Of a DNA stretch of 38,799 nt, positions 1 to 8,944 are shown in pieces. The translations under genes were made by a program, and so were the position numbers. The stretch covers positions 1-38,799 of the forward strand of contig NZ_MWVJ01000041.1 in NCBI RefSeq assembly GCF_002087335.1, read 5' to 3'. The notes under the pieces are model-generated. The model was given only the letters and a program-made list of their open reading frames with translations. It did no database searches and had not been told where the DNA came from. Source of the DNA: Pseudophaeobacter leonis (GTDB lineage Bacteria; Pseudomonadota; Alphaproteobacteria; Rhodobacterales; Rhodobacteraceae). How positions within the stretch are numbered: the first letter of the stretch is position 1; the number at the start of each line of letters is the position of its first letter.

Positions 1-1462
1 CCGCCTCAACATCCCCCATACGGACATAAACCGACTTCACCTGGCTGAAATGGTTGAGCGCTTCTTTAGAGTTCTCACGCCCCACGCCCGAGGCCTTGAC
101 CCCGCCAAAGGGCGCCTCAACCGGAGCATCATTGTACGAGTTGATAAAGCAGCTGCCGGCCTCGAGATTGCCAATCACCCGGTGGGCGCGGGTGAAATCT
201 TTGGTGAATACACCAGCAGAAAGGCCAAATTCAGTATCATTGGCACGCACCACAACCTCATCCTCGCTGTCAAAATCCAGCACCGACATGACCGGCCCAA
301 AGATCTCTTCGCGCGCAATCGTCATATCGTCCGTCACATCAGCAAAAACAGTAGGCTGCAGATACCAGCCGGGCCTGTCGCAGCGTGCGCCGCCACAGAT
401 AAGCCGTGCGCCCTCCTCTTTGCCTTTCTCGATATAGCCCAGCACAATGTTCATCTGGGCTTCACTCACCATGGGGCAAAAGCTGGTGGCGTCGTCCAGA
501 GGATCGCCAATCACCGCATTGCCAACACGCTCTGCCAGCCGGGCAAGGAATTTTTCCTTGATGCCCTTTTGCACAAAAACGCGGGTGCCGTTGGAACAGA
601 CCTGCCCCGAAGAGTAAAAGTTGCCATTGATGGCACCACCAACGGCATTATCAATATCTGCGTCCTCAAAGACGATGAGGGGCGATTTGCCCCCCAGCTC
701 CATGGTGACATGCTTCATGCCAGCGGCGGCAGCGGCATAGACCTTTTTGCCGGTGGGGGCAGATCCTGTGAGCGAGACCTTGTTGACGCGCGGGTCCGTC
801 ACAAGGGCTCCACCAACCTCACCCAGGCCCTGCACCACGTTGAAAACCCCGGCGGGCAGCCCCGCCTCATGCAGGATCTCGGCAACTTTCAAGGCGCACA
901 GCGGCGTCGCCTCGGAGGGTTTGAACACCATCGTATTGCCACAGGCCAGCGCAGGCGCCGCTTTCCAGCAGGCAATCTGTGTTGGGTAGTTCCAAGCACC
1001 GATGCCAACGCACAGGCCAATGGCTTCGCGGATGGTATAAACCCAGTCTTCGCCCATCGGGATATGCTCGCCCGTCAGGCTGCCGGCCAGACCACCAAAA
1101 TACTCCAGTGAATCCGCCCCCGAGGTGGCATCGGCCACCAGGGTCTCCTGCAGGGGTTTGCCGGTATCATAGGTCTCCAGCACCGACAGATCATAGTTGC
1201 GCTCCCGCAGGATATCGGCGGCGCGGCGCAGAATGCGGCCGCGCTCGGTGCCGGTCATCTTGGCCCAGGCCTTTTGCGCCGCTTTGCCGCCTGCCAGCGC
1301 CTGTTCAACAATTGCCGGTGTGGCGGCATAGACGGTGGCAATCTCTTCGCCACTTGCGGCATAGATCACCGGGATCGGTGTGCCGGCTTTGTCTTCAACG
1401 TATTGACCATTGATGAAATGGCTGGCGGTCGGCTGGGCTGGATGGGTCATTTGAACTCGCAT
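1..1462 (-). CDS. betB: Betaine aldehyde dehydrogenase (3' end cut by window edge)
   Basis: NAD(P)-dependent oxidation of betaine aldehyde to glycine betaine, the last step of osmoprotectant synthesis from choline. I translated the minus strand and found one open frame with aldehyde dehydrogenase family features: the IGAWNYP segment, the general base Glu in MELGGKSP (codon near 700) and the nucleophile Cys in GQVCSNGTR (codon near 598). The frame is still open at base 1 and ends ...MGDVEA, which by comparison with the family lacks only a few residues. The start at 1462 gives [10 protein letters not shown], resembling the usual MRxQ opening of roseobacter BetB. An alternative ATG lies at 1450. 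Neither has a strong ribosome binding site. It follows betC by 33 bp on the same strand, so the two are probably cotranscribed; betA may follow outside the window. Confidence 0.95.
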   Translation of the reverse strand, partial: MRVQMTHPAQPTASHFINGQYVEDKAGTPIPVIYAASGEEIATVYAATPAIVEQALAGGKAAQKAWAKMTGTERGRILRRAADILRERNYDLSVLETYDTGKPLQETLVADATSGADSLEYFGGLAGSLTGEHIPMGEDWVYTIREAIGLCVGIGAWNYPTQIACWKAAPALACGNTMVFKPSEATPLCALKVAEILHEAGLPAGVFNVVQGLGEVGGALVTDPRVNKVSLTGSAPTGKKVYAAAAAGMKHVTMELGGKSPLIVFEDADIDNAVGGAINGNFYSSGQVCSNGTRVFVQKGIKEKFLARLAERVGNAVIGDPLDDATSFCPMVSEAQMNIVLGYIEKGKEEGARLICGGARCDRPGWYLQPTVFADVTDDMTIAREEIFGPVMSVLDFDSEDEVVVRANDTEFGLSAGVFTKDFTRAHRVIGNLEAGSCFINSYNDAPVEAPFGGVKASGVGRENSKEALNHFSQVKSVYVRMGDVEA

Positions 1463-1495
1463 CTGTTGTCGTTCGATAAAGGGGCGAAAGAGAGG

Positions 1496-3016
1496 TTACT
1501 CACCACGCGGGAAACGTTTGTCCCCCTCAAGCGTGTCGAGATTCATATGGTTGCGCATGTAGCGCTCTGAGGCTTTTTGCAAAGGCTGGTAATCCCAGGG
1601 GTAGTAGCCGCCCTGACGCAGAGCCTCGTAGACCACCCAGCGCCGCGCCTGGCTGGCGCGCACATCAGCATCAAACCGCGCCAGATCCCAGCGCGCCTCG
1701 GACTTGGCCCTAAGGGTCTGCAGCGTGTCGGCATGGGCAGGATCTTCGGCGAGATTGCTCAGCTCCAGGGGATCCGTCTCCAGATCAAACAGCTGATCCG
1801 GATCGAGGCTGCAGCGGTTGTAATTCCATTTGCCATGGCGCAGCGACACCAGCGGCGCATAAGAGGCCTCGGCCGCGTATTCCAGCGTCACCGGACTGCT
1901 GCGTTCCGCACCACGGGCCAGCGGTGAGATATCCTCGCCATCGGTCCAGGGAGCGATCTCGTCCATCGCAAGGCCCGCCAGTGCCCCCAGCGTTGGGGTC
2001 ACATCCAGCGTTGAAACAGGTGTTTCAATCAGTCCTGCAGGCATATCCGGCGCCGCAATCATCAGCGGCACCCGCGCCGAGCCTTCAAAAAAGCTCATCT
2101 TGAACCAGAGGCCCCGTTCGCCCAGCATATCGCCGTGATCCGACACAAACAGAATGGTCGCCTCTTGCCGGGTGTCTTCCAGCACCTGCAGGATCTCGCC
2201 GATTTTATCATCCAGATAGGAAATATTGGCAAAATAGGCCCGGCGCGCCCGTTTGATATGGTCTTCGGTGATGTCAAAGCTGCGCCAGTCATTGGCGTCA
2301 AAAATCCGCTTTGAGTGCCCATCGTGATCCGCATAATCCATCGCCGGAACCTTGGGCAGCAGATGCGCGCAGTCCTCATAGAGATCCCAGTATTTCTTGC
2401 GGGCCACATAGGGGTCATGCGGATGGGTAAAGCTAACGGTCAGCGCCCAGGGCCGCGCATCAAGCCCACGTGACAGCTCATAAAGTTTCGCCGTGGCATT
2501 ATAGGCCACCTCGTCATCATATTCCATCTGGTTCGAGGTCTCGGCCACCCCGGCGCCGGTGACAGAGCCCATATTGTGATACCACCACTCGATGCGTTCG
2601 CCGGGCTTGCGGTAATCCGGCGTCCAGCCAAAATCGGCCGGGTAGATATCGGTGGTGAGGCGGTCTTCAAAGCCGTGCAGCTGGTCGGGGCCAACAAAAT
2701 GCATCTTGCCGGACAGGCAGGTGTAATATCCTGCGCGCCGCAAATGATGCGCATAGGTGGGGATGTCGCTGCGGAATTCAGCCGCATTGTCATAAACGCC
2801 AGTGCGCGAAGGCAACTGGCCCGACATAAAACTCGCACGCCCCGGCGCACAGAGCGGCGAGGCGGTATAGGCGTTGGCAAAGCGGCTTGAGCGCGCCGCC
2901 AGTTTTTTCAGATTTGGAGCATGCAGCCAGTCTGCCGGACCATCCGGAAACAGTGTCCCGTTCAACTGATCAACCATCAGGATCAGGATATTCGGCTTTG
3001 TCGTCGGCCTTGTCAT
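1496..3016 (-). CDS. betC: Choline-sulfatase
   Basis: Hydrolyses choline-O-sulfate to choline and sulfate, feeding the glycine betaine pathway; known from rhizobia and marine Rhodobacterales. The 506-residue protein has the alkaline phosphatase/sulfatase fold. Near the N-terminus is a metal Asp (VDQ, residue 16). The sulfatase signature CAPGR has Cys56, which is matured to formylglycine, and Arg60. A second metal site, VSDHGDMLGE, lies near residue 295. The C-terminal 50 residues (WVVYEALRQGGYYPWD) match the extra tail of choline sulfatases, which separates it from generic arylsulfatases. GGAGAG lies 9 bases before the ATG. betB follows by 33 bp, and betI is divergent about 300 bp upstream. 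Confidence 0.96.
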   Translation of the reverse strand: MTRPTTKPNILILMVDQLNGTLFPDGPADWLHAPNLKKLAARSSRFANAYTASPLCAPGRASFMSGQLPSRTGVYDNAAEFRSDIPTYAHHLRRAGYYTCLSGKMHFVGPDQLHGFEDRLTTDIYPADFGWTPDYRKPGERIEWWYHNMGSVTGAGVAETSNQMEYDDEVAYNATAKLYELSRGLDARPWALTVSFTHPHDPYVARKKYWDLYEDCAHLLPKVPAMDYADHDGHSKRIFDANDWRSFDITEDHIKRARRAYFANISYLDDKIGEILQVLEDTRQEATILFVSDHGDMLGERGLWFKMSFFEGSARVPLMIAAPDMPAGLIETPVSTLDVTPTLGALAGLAMDEIAPWTDGEDISPLARGAERSSPVTLEYAAEASYAPLVSLRHGKWNYNRCSLDPDQLFDLETDPLELSNLAEDPAHADTLQTLRAKSEARWDLARFDADVRASQARRWVVYEALRQGGYYPWDYQPLQKASERYMRNHMNLDTLEGDKRFPRGE

Positions 3017-3313
3017 AGGCTGTGCTCTCCGGTGTTGCGGGCAGGTTTGCCCGGTTCAGTGTCGGCCCTGTTTGGTTGCCTGTTTGATCGCCTGGCTGGC
3101 AGCCCCTGCTCCGTTCGCGTCATCGTAAAAGCCCCTCCTCTTGTCAGACAGGAGAGCGGCGGATCAAAAGCCGGATTCAAGCGCCCCTGAACATGAAAGT
3201 GGTTTTTAGCACGGAAAACTTATTGACCAAACACATTTTTAAATGATGGTACAAGTTTCCGCATCCCAAGAACAACAGTTGAAACCTGGAGCCAAGTAAC
3301 GCAAAACTTTGGC
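3017..3313. promoter_or_regulatory. betC/betI divergent control region
   Basis: This 297-bp stretch between divergent betC and betI has no plausible gene. It must hold both promoters and, by analogy with other BetI systems, the BetI operator. The AT-rich core at 3218-3256 contains CTTATTGACC, which resembles a half site of the E. coli BetI operator (TATTGAACG), but I see no clean second half. A small hairpin, CGGGCA-GGTT-TGCCCG at 3038-3053, lies in the betC leader. I could not settle either promoter: TTGACC at 3223 has no well-spaced -10 element. Confidence 0.45.
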
Positions 3314-3889
3314 ATGGGAAGAAAACGTATCAGAGATATTCGCAACGAAGAATTGATTGAAGCCACCATCGTGGCGGTGCATAAGCGCGGCTACTCTGTT
3401 GTTACCATGTCAGAAATCGCGCAGGAGGCCGGGGCTTCTGCGGCATCCATCAACTATTACTTCGGATCAAAAGAAGGATTGATGGAGGCCACGATGCGGC
3501 ATTTGCTGCGCAAATTGCGCCACGCCATGATCACCGGCTACGCCAGGGCGCAGACCCCCAAGGAGCGTCTTTATGCGGTGATGGACGCAAATTTTTCCGA
3601 TGCGCTCTTTACCGTTCCGCAGTGCAGCATCTGGATGCAGTTCTGGGCCAATGCCCCCTATTCGCCGCGCCTGTCGCGCCTGCATCGAATCAACCGCACC
3701 CGCGTGCGCAGTCATGTGCGGGCTGAACTGAGCAATCTGCTGCCGCCTGACCGGGTGGAAACCGCCCGGAGTGCCCTGCAGTGTTACATGGATGGGGTCT
3801 GGCTTGAGGCGGCGCAGTCCGAACGCAAAATACAGCCAGCCTCTGCGCGCCGGGCAGCTCATCAAGTGGTTGACTTAACGCTCTCATAA
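3314..3889 (+). CDS. betI: TetR-family regulator of the bet genes
   Basis: Choline-responsive repressor of the glycine betaine synthesis genes. The protein has 191 residues, normal for BetI. The N-terminal TetR helix-turn-helix is clear (TMSEIAQEAGASAASINYYF, about residues 31-50), and the rest is the BetI-type ligand domain (WMQFWANAPYSPRLSRLHRIN). It is transcribed away from betC-betB, as expected for a local regulator binding the shared region 3017-3313. The function is assigned from family resemblance and position. The 190 bp after its stop hold no gene that I can see, only short GCAGCAGCTGGT repeats around 4040-4075. Confidence 0.93.
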   Translation: MGRKRIRDIRNEELIEATIVAVHKRGYSVVTMSEIAQEAGASAASINYYFGSKEGLMEATMRHLLRKLRHAMITGYARAQTPKERLYAVMDANFSDALFTVPQCSIWMQFWANAPYSPRLSRLHRINRTRVRSHVRAELSNLLPPDRVETARSALQCYMDGVWLEAAQSERKIQPASARRAAHQVVDLTLS

Positions 3890-4082
3890 GTCAGGTCACA
3901 TGCAGGCATTTGATCGCTTCGCGACATGAGACATGACAAGCGCCCGCATGACCTGCTGCCCCCTGGCAGATGGCCAGACTGGTCATCTGTTCGCATAGGG
4001 AGTTTGGCGCCAATGCAATGGCGCAGACCCAACTGCGCCGTGCAGCAGCTGGTCTTGCCCGCAGCAGCTGGTTCAGGCTGGC

Positions 4083-5108
4083 CTAGTTCAGTCTGTAATA
4101 GCGCAGCTCGGTGCCACGCGGCAGATAGATCAGGACGAGCTCCATCTCTGAAACCTCTTTGATCGCATAGCACAGGCCAGTCCCGCCCTGACTGTCCCAG
4201 GCATAGAGATATTGCCCCTTGGTATTGAACTCGCCACAATAGGGCATCACCGAGAGATACTCCATTGAGGTGAGCGCGCCGCGGTATCTGTTTTGCCGCC
4301 CGCTGCCCACGACAGTAAATTCGTCGTTTGGATCAACAACCGAATACCACTCGCCCTGTAGCTTTTTGTGGATTTGGTCCTGGGTATTTGGCGCGCGCTC
4401 CTGCACGCTGCGCAAGACAAGCGAGACCGCGTTGTCATAGAGGCTAAACCAGTCGCCCTCGATCTGCACCGGAGTGCCGGGGGTCATATTGCGCAAGATC
4501 GTGAATATTTCTGCTGGGGTGCGGCTGTCCTCGGTCACCGTGAACACCCGTCCGGCACCAACAAAGGCGCAGAACCGTTCTGTGCCGCGAAACACCGGGG
4601 AGCAGCCATGAAACATAGCCTCTCCCTTAAAGGGAAGGCCCCAGGTGCCAGGGCTTGAGGGAATTTTGGCCTCTGCCTGGCCTTCGCTTTGTATCGAATG
4701 CGTGCTTAGACTCTGGCTGTAGTGCGTCGTTCCCCTGCCAACATCGATTTTTGCAAAATAGCTTTTTTCATAGCCGCGGCGCGCACAGTCATTGTCGCCA
4801 GCAATGGTGAAGAGGCCGTCACGGGTACAAAACGACAACCGGTCATGCTGGAACAGACGACCAGGGCTTTCGGCACGGAAATAGTAGAACCGGAAGTCCA
4901 GATCTCCCTTAACCGCTGCGATGCAGGCAGAGGGCGCCAGTTGCCACCAGCCCTCAGAGACCCAGTGTCCGTCCTGTTTATACCCAATAGCGATTTTGTG
5001 TCGCGCAGCTGTATCGTTGCAGATTTCCAGCTCAGCCCAGGCCGGGCCGACAAGCCAGAAGATCCAAAACGCCAGCGCGCTTGCTATTTTTGCCATTCGC
5101 CACGCCAT
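4083..5108 (-). CDS. DUF1036 exported protein
   Basis: A 341-residue protein with a signal peptide (Met-Ala-Trp-Arg, hydrophobic core, AWA cleavage site near residue 25). The mature N-terminus, ELEICNDTAARHKIAIGY, and the following WVSEGWWQLAPSAC, RFYYFRAES and RLSFCTRDGLFTI segments are the DUF1036 signature (roughly residues 26-120). This is a Cys-rich periplasmic domain of unknown function common in alphaproteobacteria. A tail of about 220 residues extends past it, including two short stretches that look like a separate small beta domain (EGDWFSLYDNAVSLVL; LQGEWYSVVDPNDEFTVVG). The start may also be Met5 (5096); no strong ribosome binding site decides it. No operon partner is evident. Confidence 0.8.
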   Translation of the reverse strand: MAWRMAKIASALAFWIFWLVGPAWAELEICNDTAARHKIAIGYKQDGHWVSEGWWQLAPSACIAAVKGDLDFRFYYFRAESPGRLFQHDRLSFCTRDGLFTIAGDNDCARRGYEKSYFAKIDVGRGTTHYSQSLSTHSIQSEGQAEAKIPSSPGTWGLPFKGEAMFHGCSPVFRGTERFCAFVGAGRVFTVTEDSRTPAEIFTILRNMTPGTPVQIEGDWFSLYDNAVSLVLRSVQERAPNTQDQIHKKLQGEWYSVVDPNDEFTVVGSGRQNRYRGALTSMEYLSVMPYCGEFNTKGQYLYAWDSQGGTGLCYAIKEVSEMELVLIYLPRGTELRYYRLN

Positions 5109-5171
5109 TACTTAATAATCCCGTCAGCCAGAACGCATTTCTATTCTCAAAATGTAACCAAAATACAAAAC

Positions 5172-6094
5172 TCAAACCTTGGTCGCCGCATCCGGCGGAG
5201 TAATCGCACGCTTCTTTAACACGGCCTCTCGCCATGTAATGAAGCTGATCGCCGCCAGGAATCAGACCGCCCCCAAACACAACCCAGATATCGACGGGCT
5301 CAGAGAACACCAATGCTCCGAGCAGTGTTGCCCAAATCAGTTGGAGAAAGGTTACCGGCTGCGTCACCGTCAAGCGGGCTGCGGCAAAGGCCAGCGTCAT
5401 GGTGTAGTGCCCTGCGGTCGCAAAGCAGGCAACGGCAAAGAGAATAGCCAGCTCCTGCAGGGTTGGCGTGACCCAGACGGCGGCCGCAAAAGGCGCCAGC
5501 CCCAGCGTCACCCAGATCGACAACATTCGCCACCACAACCACCGGATTGGTGCCATCCACGGTGAATTTCGCCAGCAGATACGAGGTCCCAAAGGCCAGC
5601 GCGGTAAACATCATCGCAATATGGCCGGGAGAGATTTCGCGAAACCCGGGGCGCAAAATGATCACCGCCCCCAGCAAAGCGGCGACAACCGCAGCGATGC
5701 GCCGCGCCGCCAGCTTTTCGCCCAGAAACAAGGCGGCTCCCAGCGTCACATAGACCGGCGACAGGTAATTCATCGCCGTCACTTCGGCCAGGGGAATCTG
5801 GGTCATCGCAAAAAACCACAGCATCACCCCGCCCGAATGCACCACACCGCGTCCGGCAAACAGCAACCACAGCTTTGGCGTCAGCGTCACACGCCGCAAT
5901 GCTCCGGCCATGGGGATGAGAAACACCAGCCCCAAAAGATAGCGCAGAAATGCAGATTCTGCTGGCGGAATACGATGCCCGAGATACTTTACCAGAGCCG
6001 TCACCGCCACAAAGTTCAGCCCGGTCACAAACATCCAGAATACCCCACGCAGAGGCGCGTCGCGGAATCCTTCAGTATCAACTTTTGTGTTCAT
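5172..6094 (-). pseudogene. EamA/DMT-family transporter, two frameshifts
   Basis: Drug/metabolite transporter superfamily inner membrane protein with two EamA repeats. The N-terminal repeat is intact from MNTKVDTEGF to about 5515 (for example WFFAMTQIPLAEVTAMNYLSPVY). The second half continues in the next frame from MLSIWVTLGL and reads normally through TQPVTFLQLIWATLLGALVF. At GGGLI (about 5253) the frame changes again, and only the third frame gives the family-like ending LAAISFITWREAVL and a stop at 5172. Both shifts are equivalent to one extra base: one A near 5518 and one C in a CC near 5253. Removing both gives 306 residues, the normal length. It could be real decay, but other genes in the window show the same single-base defects. 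The start 6094 is chosen for lack of a better one. Confidence 0.8.
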
Positions 6095-6270
6095 GTGATG
6101 ACAGAACACCCAATTTTCGGGCAGCACAAGTCTTCACAAGGCAATTACCTCATTTGAGAGTATTTCCAGGACCAGAGCCCCCGGCGCTGCCCGGCCACTG
6201 CCCAGCTACCAGCCAGCCACCACCGCGACAAAGCTATGCGACCAGTGACGCAGTCCGGTTTTCAGTCCGG

Positions 6271-6882
6271 TCACATCAGCAGTAGTTTTGCCGCAATCGC
6301 CCACATTGTCAGGCCCACAATGACATCCAGCAGCTGCCAGGCCCGAGGCCGTGCAAAGACGGGAGCCAGAAGGCTGGCGCCATATCCCAACAAAAAGAAA
6401 AAGGTAAAACTGGACAGGATCGCGCCCATCCCAAAAAGCCGGGCGTCCGGGTATTGCGACGAGATCGACCCCAAAAGCACCACGGTGTCCAAATAAACAT
6501 GCGGGTTCAGCCAGGTCAGCGCAAGAACCGTGGTCAGAACCGGCAGCAGCGGCAAATCCGCCTTGCCAACCATAGCCTCCAGCGCCTCCCCGCCCTTCCA
6601 GGCAGCCATCAGGCTGCGCGCGCCATACCAGACGAGAAAGGCAGCGCCGCCAAACCGCATCACCGTTTCAAACCAGGGCAGTGCCTGCGCCAATGATCCA
6701 AAGCCAAGCACCCCGGCAGCAATCAACAGCGCATCCGAGGTCGCACAGGCAAGGCAGGTCCAGAACACATGCTGCCGCTTCAGCCCCTGCCGCAACACAA
6801 AGGCATTCTGGGCACCAATCGCCAGAATCAGGCTAAAGCCCAGACCAAATCCGGCAATCAGGCTTGGAGGTAAAAATGTCAT
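6271..6882 (-). CDS. argO: LysE/ArgO-family amino acid exporter
   Basis: Predicted inner membrane exporter of arginine or lysine and their analogues. The 203 residues fit the family, with about six hydrophobic segments. The conserved GAQNAFVLRQG occurs at residues 23-33 and the LTWLNPHVYLDTVVLLG motif near residue 120; both are typical of ArgO/LysE. AGGAAAG sits about 11 bases before the ATG. An ArgP-like LysR regulator is divergent at 7014, the classic arrangement in which ArgP with bound arginine activates argO. A 15-bp tandem repeat lies in the leader (6919-6963). The symbol rests on family and context; the transported substrate is not proven by sequence. Confidence 0.88.
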   Translation of the reverse strand: MTFLPPSLIAGFGLGFSLILAIGAQNAFVLRQGLKRQHVFWTCLACATSDALLIAAGVLGFGSLAQALPWFETVMRFGGAAFLVWYGARSLMAAWKGGEALEAMVGKADLPLLPVLTTVLALTWLNPHVYLDTVVLLGSISSQYPDARLFGMGAILSSFTFFFLLGYGASLLAPVFARPRAWQLLDVIVGLTMWAIAAKLLLM

Positions 6883-6918
6883 GCGTCATATCTTTCCTAT
6901 GGGTCATCTCTGTCAGGT

Positions 6919-6963
6919 CTTTGTCTGTTCGGGCTTTGTCTGTCAGAGCTTTGACTAGCGCCC
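6919..6963. repeat. 15-bp tandem repeat in argO/argP intergenic region
   Basis: Two near-identical units, CTTTGTCTGTTCGGG (6919-6933) and CTTTGTCTGTCAGAG (6934-6948), are followed by a degenerate third beginning CTTTGACT (6949). They lie 37 bases upstream of the argO start, in the region where the argO promoter and ArgP site should be. Confidence 0.7.
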
Positions 6964-7013
6964 GCACTCAGGATAGTAAAATTAAAGATCGTAACCCAAA
7001 GTAAGCACAGCTA

Positions 7014-7924
7014 ATGAAGTTTGATCCCAACCACCTCGCCGCCCTCTCTGCAGTTTTGCGTCTTGGCTCGTTTGAGGCCGCCGCCCAAACCCTTGCCGTG
7101 ACACCCTCAGCAATCTCGCAACGGATCAAGGCCCTTGAGGAGCGGGTTGGCAGTGCTTTGGTCAAACGCGCCCTGCCCTGCAGCGGCACCGAGGCCGGTC
7201 TGCGGCTGGCAAAACACGCCGAGGACGTCGCCCTGCTCGAAGGGCTTGTCTCCCGCGAGCTGGCCCTTGAAGGCGGGGATGACGAGGCACCGCCCCGGCT
7301 GCGGGTGGCAGTGAATGCTGACAGCCTCGCCATCTGGTTCATCGAGGCCATGGCAGCAACACCCGATTTACTGTTGATCTGGTCATCGACGATCAGGACC
7401 ACAGCGCCGCGTGGCTGAAACGCGGCGAAGTCTCCGCCGCCGTCACTGCTGCTGTCACCTCCCATGACACGCCGATCTCGGGCTGCAATGCCATGCCGCT
7501 GGGCGCCATGCGATATCAGCCCAGCGCCAGCCCCGGCTATATGGCCAAATGGTTCGCAAAAGGCATCACGCCCCAGGCGCTGGCCCGCGCCCCCTGCCTG
7601 ACTTTCAATGCCAAAGACGCGCTGCAACGGCGGTGGATCGAGCAGTATTTCAGCACCGACATCACGCCGCCTGCGCATTTCATTCCCTCCACCCAGGGAT
7701 TTGCCGATGCCGCCATGGCGGGCCTTGGCTGGGGCATGAACCCGGAGGGCCTGATTGACAGCGCGCTGCAGTCAGGGCGGCTGGTGACGCTCTTGGCGGA
7801 CAGCCCGCTCGATGTCGCCCTCACCTGGCAGGTCAGCAGGATCATGGCGCCGGCTCTGGCGCCCCTGACCCGGGCAGTGCTAGGCTCGGCACAACATCAT
7901 CTGACCCCGCCGCAGCACGCCTAG
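7014..7924 (+). CDS. argP: ArgP-family LysR regulator, frameshifted
   Basis: LysR-type activator of the arginine exporter gene. The N-terminal winged helix-turn-helix is clear (FEAAAQTLAVTPSAISQRIK, residues about 24-43), and PCSGTEAGLRLAKHAEDVALLE is the typical ArgP linker. The frame stops early at 7418. The sequence that continues the effector domain (DLVIDDQDHSAAWLKRGEVS ... MPLGAMRY) lies in the next frame from about 7378 to the stop at 7924. One missing base at the TT near 7376 explains this; restoring it gives 303 residues, the normal ArgP length. It is divergent from argO. As written, the sequence would give only the DNA-binding half, but a sequencing indel is more likely given similar defects elsewhere. 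Confidence 0.85.
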
Positions 7925-8039
7925 CCCCTGCCGCGCCACATGAAACGTCGTTTCAACCCGCGCAGTGCGCGCTTTAGAACAGGACAGCACAGAATGCTTG
8001 CCTCTGCCGCCCAGACCTGGCGATTTTTGCCCCTGCGTC

Positions 8040-8885
8040 ATGCAGGCTGAGCCGCGCTCGCTCAGAGCCAGCCTGTTTTGGCATATCCTGCTGCCGCGCG
8101 GGGCTGCCCTGCTGGTCTGGTGGGGCGCCAACCAGCTGCTGCAGATGCCGCCCACTGTTGTCTGGGGGCTGATCGCTGTCGATGCCCTGTTTCTGATCTG
8201 GCTGATACGGGCGCATCTGCGGGCGGCGGATGAGCATATGACAGGATCCGGTGCGATGGCTCCGGTCTGGGGCGGCTATCTGCTGATGCTGATCGCAATC
8301 CTGGCCTCTGTGACACTCTGGTGGCAGGCGCTGCTGGTGGCCCATCGTCCCCCCGCAGGCATCCCCTACGCCGAGCAGCGTGCGCTGGAGCGCGCCGCGC
8401 GCTACAGCCTCACGCTCTCTGCGGATGGCCTGAGCCTGGTGTTTGACGGCGAGGTGACCTTTGGCCTCACCAAGGCCCTCAAGACCCTGCTGCAACGCCA
8501 CCCAGAGGTTCGCCAGCTCCGTCTCAGCAGTCCCGGTGGCCTTATCTATGAGGCCCGCGGCGCAGCCCAGCTTATTGCCGCACGCGGCCTTGAGACCACA
8601 GCTGCTGGCCTCTGTGCCTCTGCCTGTACCTTGATGTTTGCCGCAGGAGTGCGCCGGGGCCTTGGCCCCCAGGGGCAGCTCGGCTTTCATGGCTATGCGC
8701 TGGAAAACTTTGGTGGCCTCCCTCAAGTCGATCTAGCAAGAGAGCAAGGCAAGGACCGCGATTTCCTCATCCGGCAGGGCATCACGGCAGGCTTTGTTGA
8801 GCAGATCTACGCCACACCTTCCAGCGCCTTATGGATACCCAGCCCGGAGGCTATGCGCCGCGCCGGTGTTTTACTGGCCCCCTGA
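8040..8885 (+). CDS. Membrane protein with ClpP/crotonase-like periplasmic domain
   Basis: An unnamed protein of about 281 residues. Three hydrophobic segments lie in the first 100 residues (LLPRGAALLVWWGANQLL; WGLIAVDALFLIWLI; YLLMLIAILASVTLWW), followed by a soluble domain. That domain contains RLSSPGGLIYEA and Cys-Ala-Ser-Ala-Cys (residues 192-196) with GFHGYAL about 20 residues later. This layout is that of COG3904-type proteins related to ClpP/enoyl hydratase folds, in which the Ser would sit at the active-site position. Function is unknown; a membrane-tethered protease is only a possibility. An open frame reaches back to 7965, but Met at 8040 avoids a non-membrane, Cys/Pro-rich leader. 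No clear ribosome binding site supports either start. It ends at a shared terminator. Confidence 0.7.
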   Translation: MQAEPRSLRASLFWHILLPRGAALLVWWGANQLLQMPPTVVWGLIAVDALFLIWLIRAHLRAADEHMTGSGAMAPVWGGYLLMLIAILASVTLWWQALLVAHRPPAGIPYAEQRALERAARYSLTLSADGLSLVFDGEVTFGLTKALKTLLQRHPEVRQLRLSSPGGLIYEARGAAQLIAARGLETTAAGLCASACTLMFAAGVRRGLGPQGQLGFHGYALENFGGLPQVDLAREQGKDRDFLIRQGITAGFVEQIYATPSSALWIPSPEAMRRAGVLLAP

Positions 8886-8889
8886 CCCT

Positions 8890-8920
8890 AAAAAAGCCCC
8901 CGAAAATCGGAGGCTTTTTT
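8890..8920. terminator. Bidirectional Rho-independent terminator
   Basis: A 14-bp stem with one mismatch (AAAAAAGCCCCCGA / TCGGAGGCTTTTTT), a 3-base AAA loop, and runs of A before and T after. It lies between the convergent genes ending at 8885 and 8945 and has a U-tract in both directions. Confidence 0.92.
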
Positions 8921-8944
8921 CAATTTCTGACAGAGGGCAGCGGC

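Noticed and set aside
50..1111. A 353-codon plus-strand open frame
   Set aside because: It is antisense to betB, whose minus-strand frame carries the full aldehyde dehydrogenase motif set.
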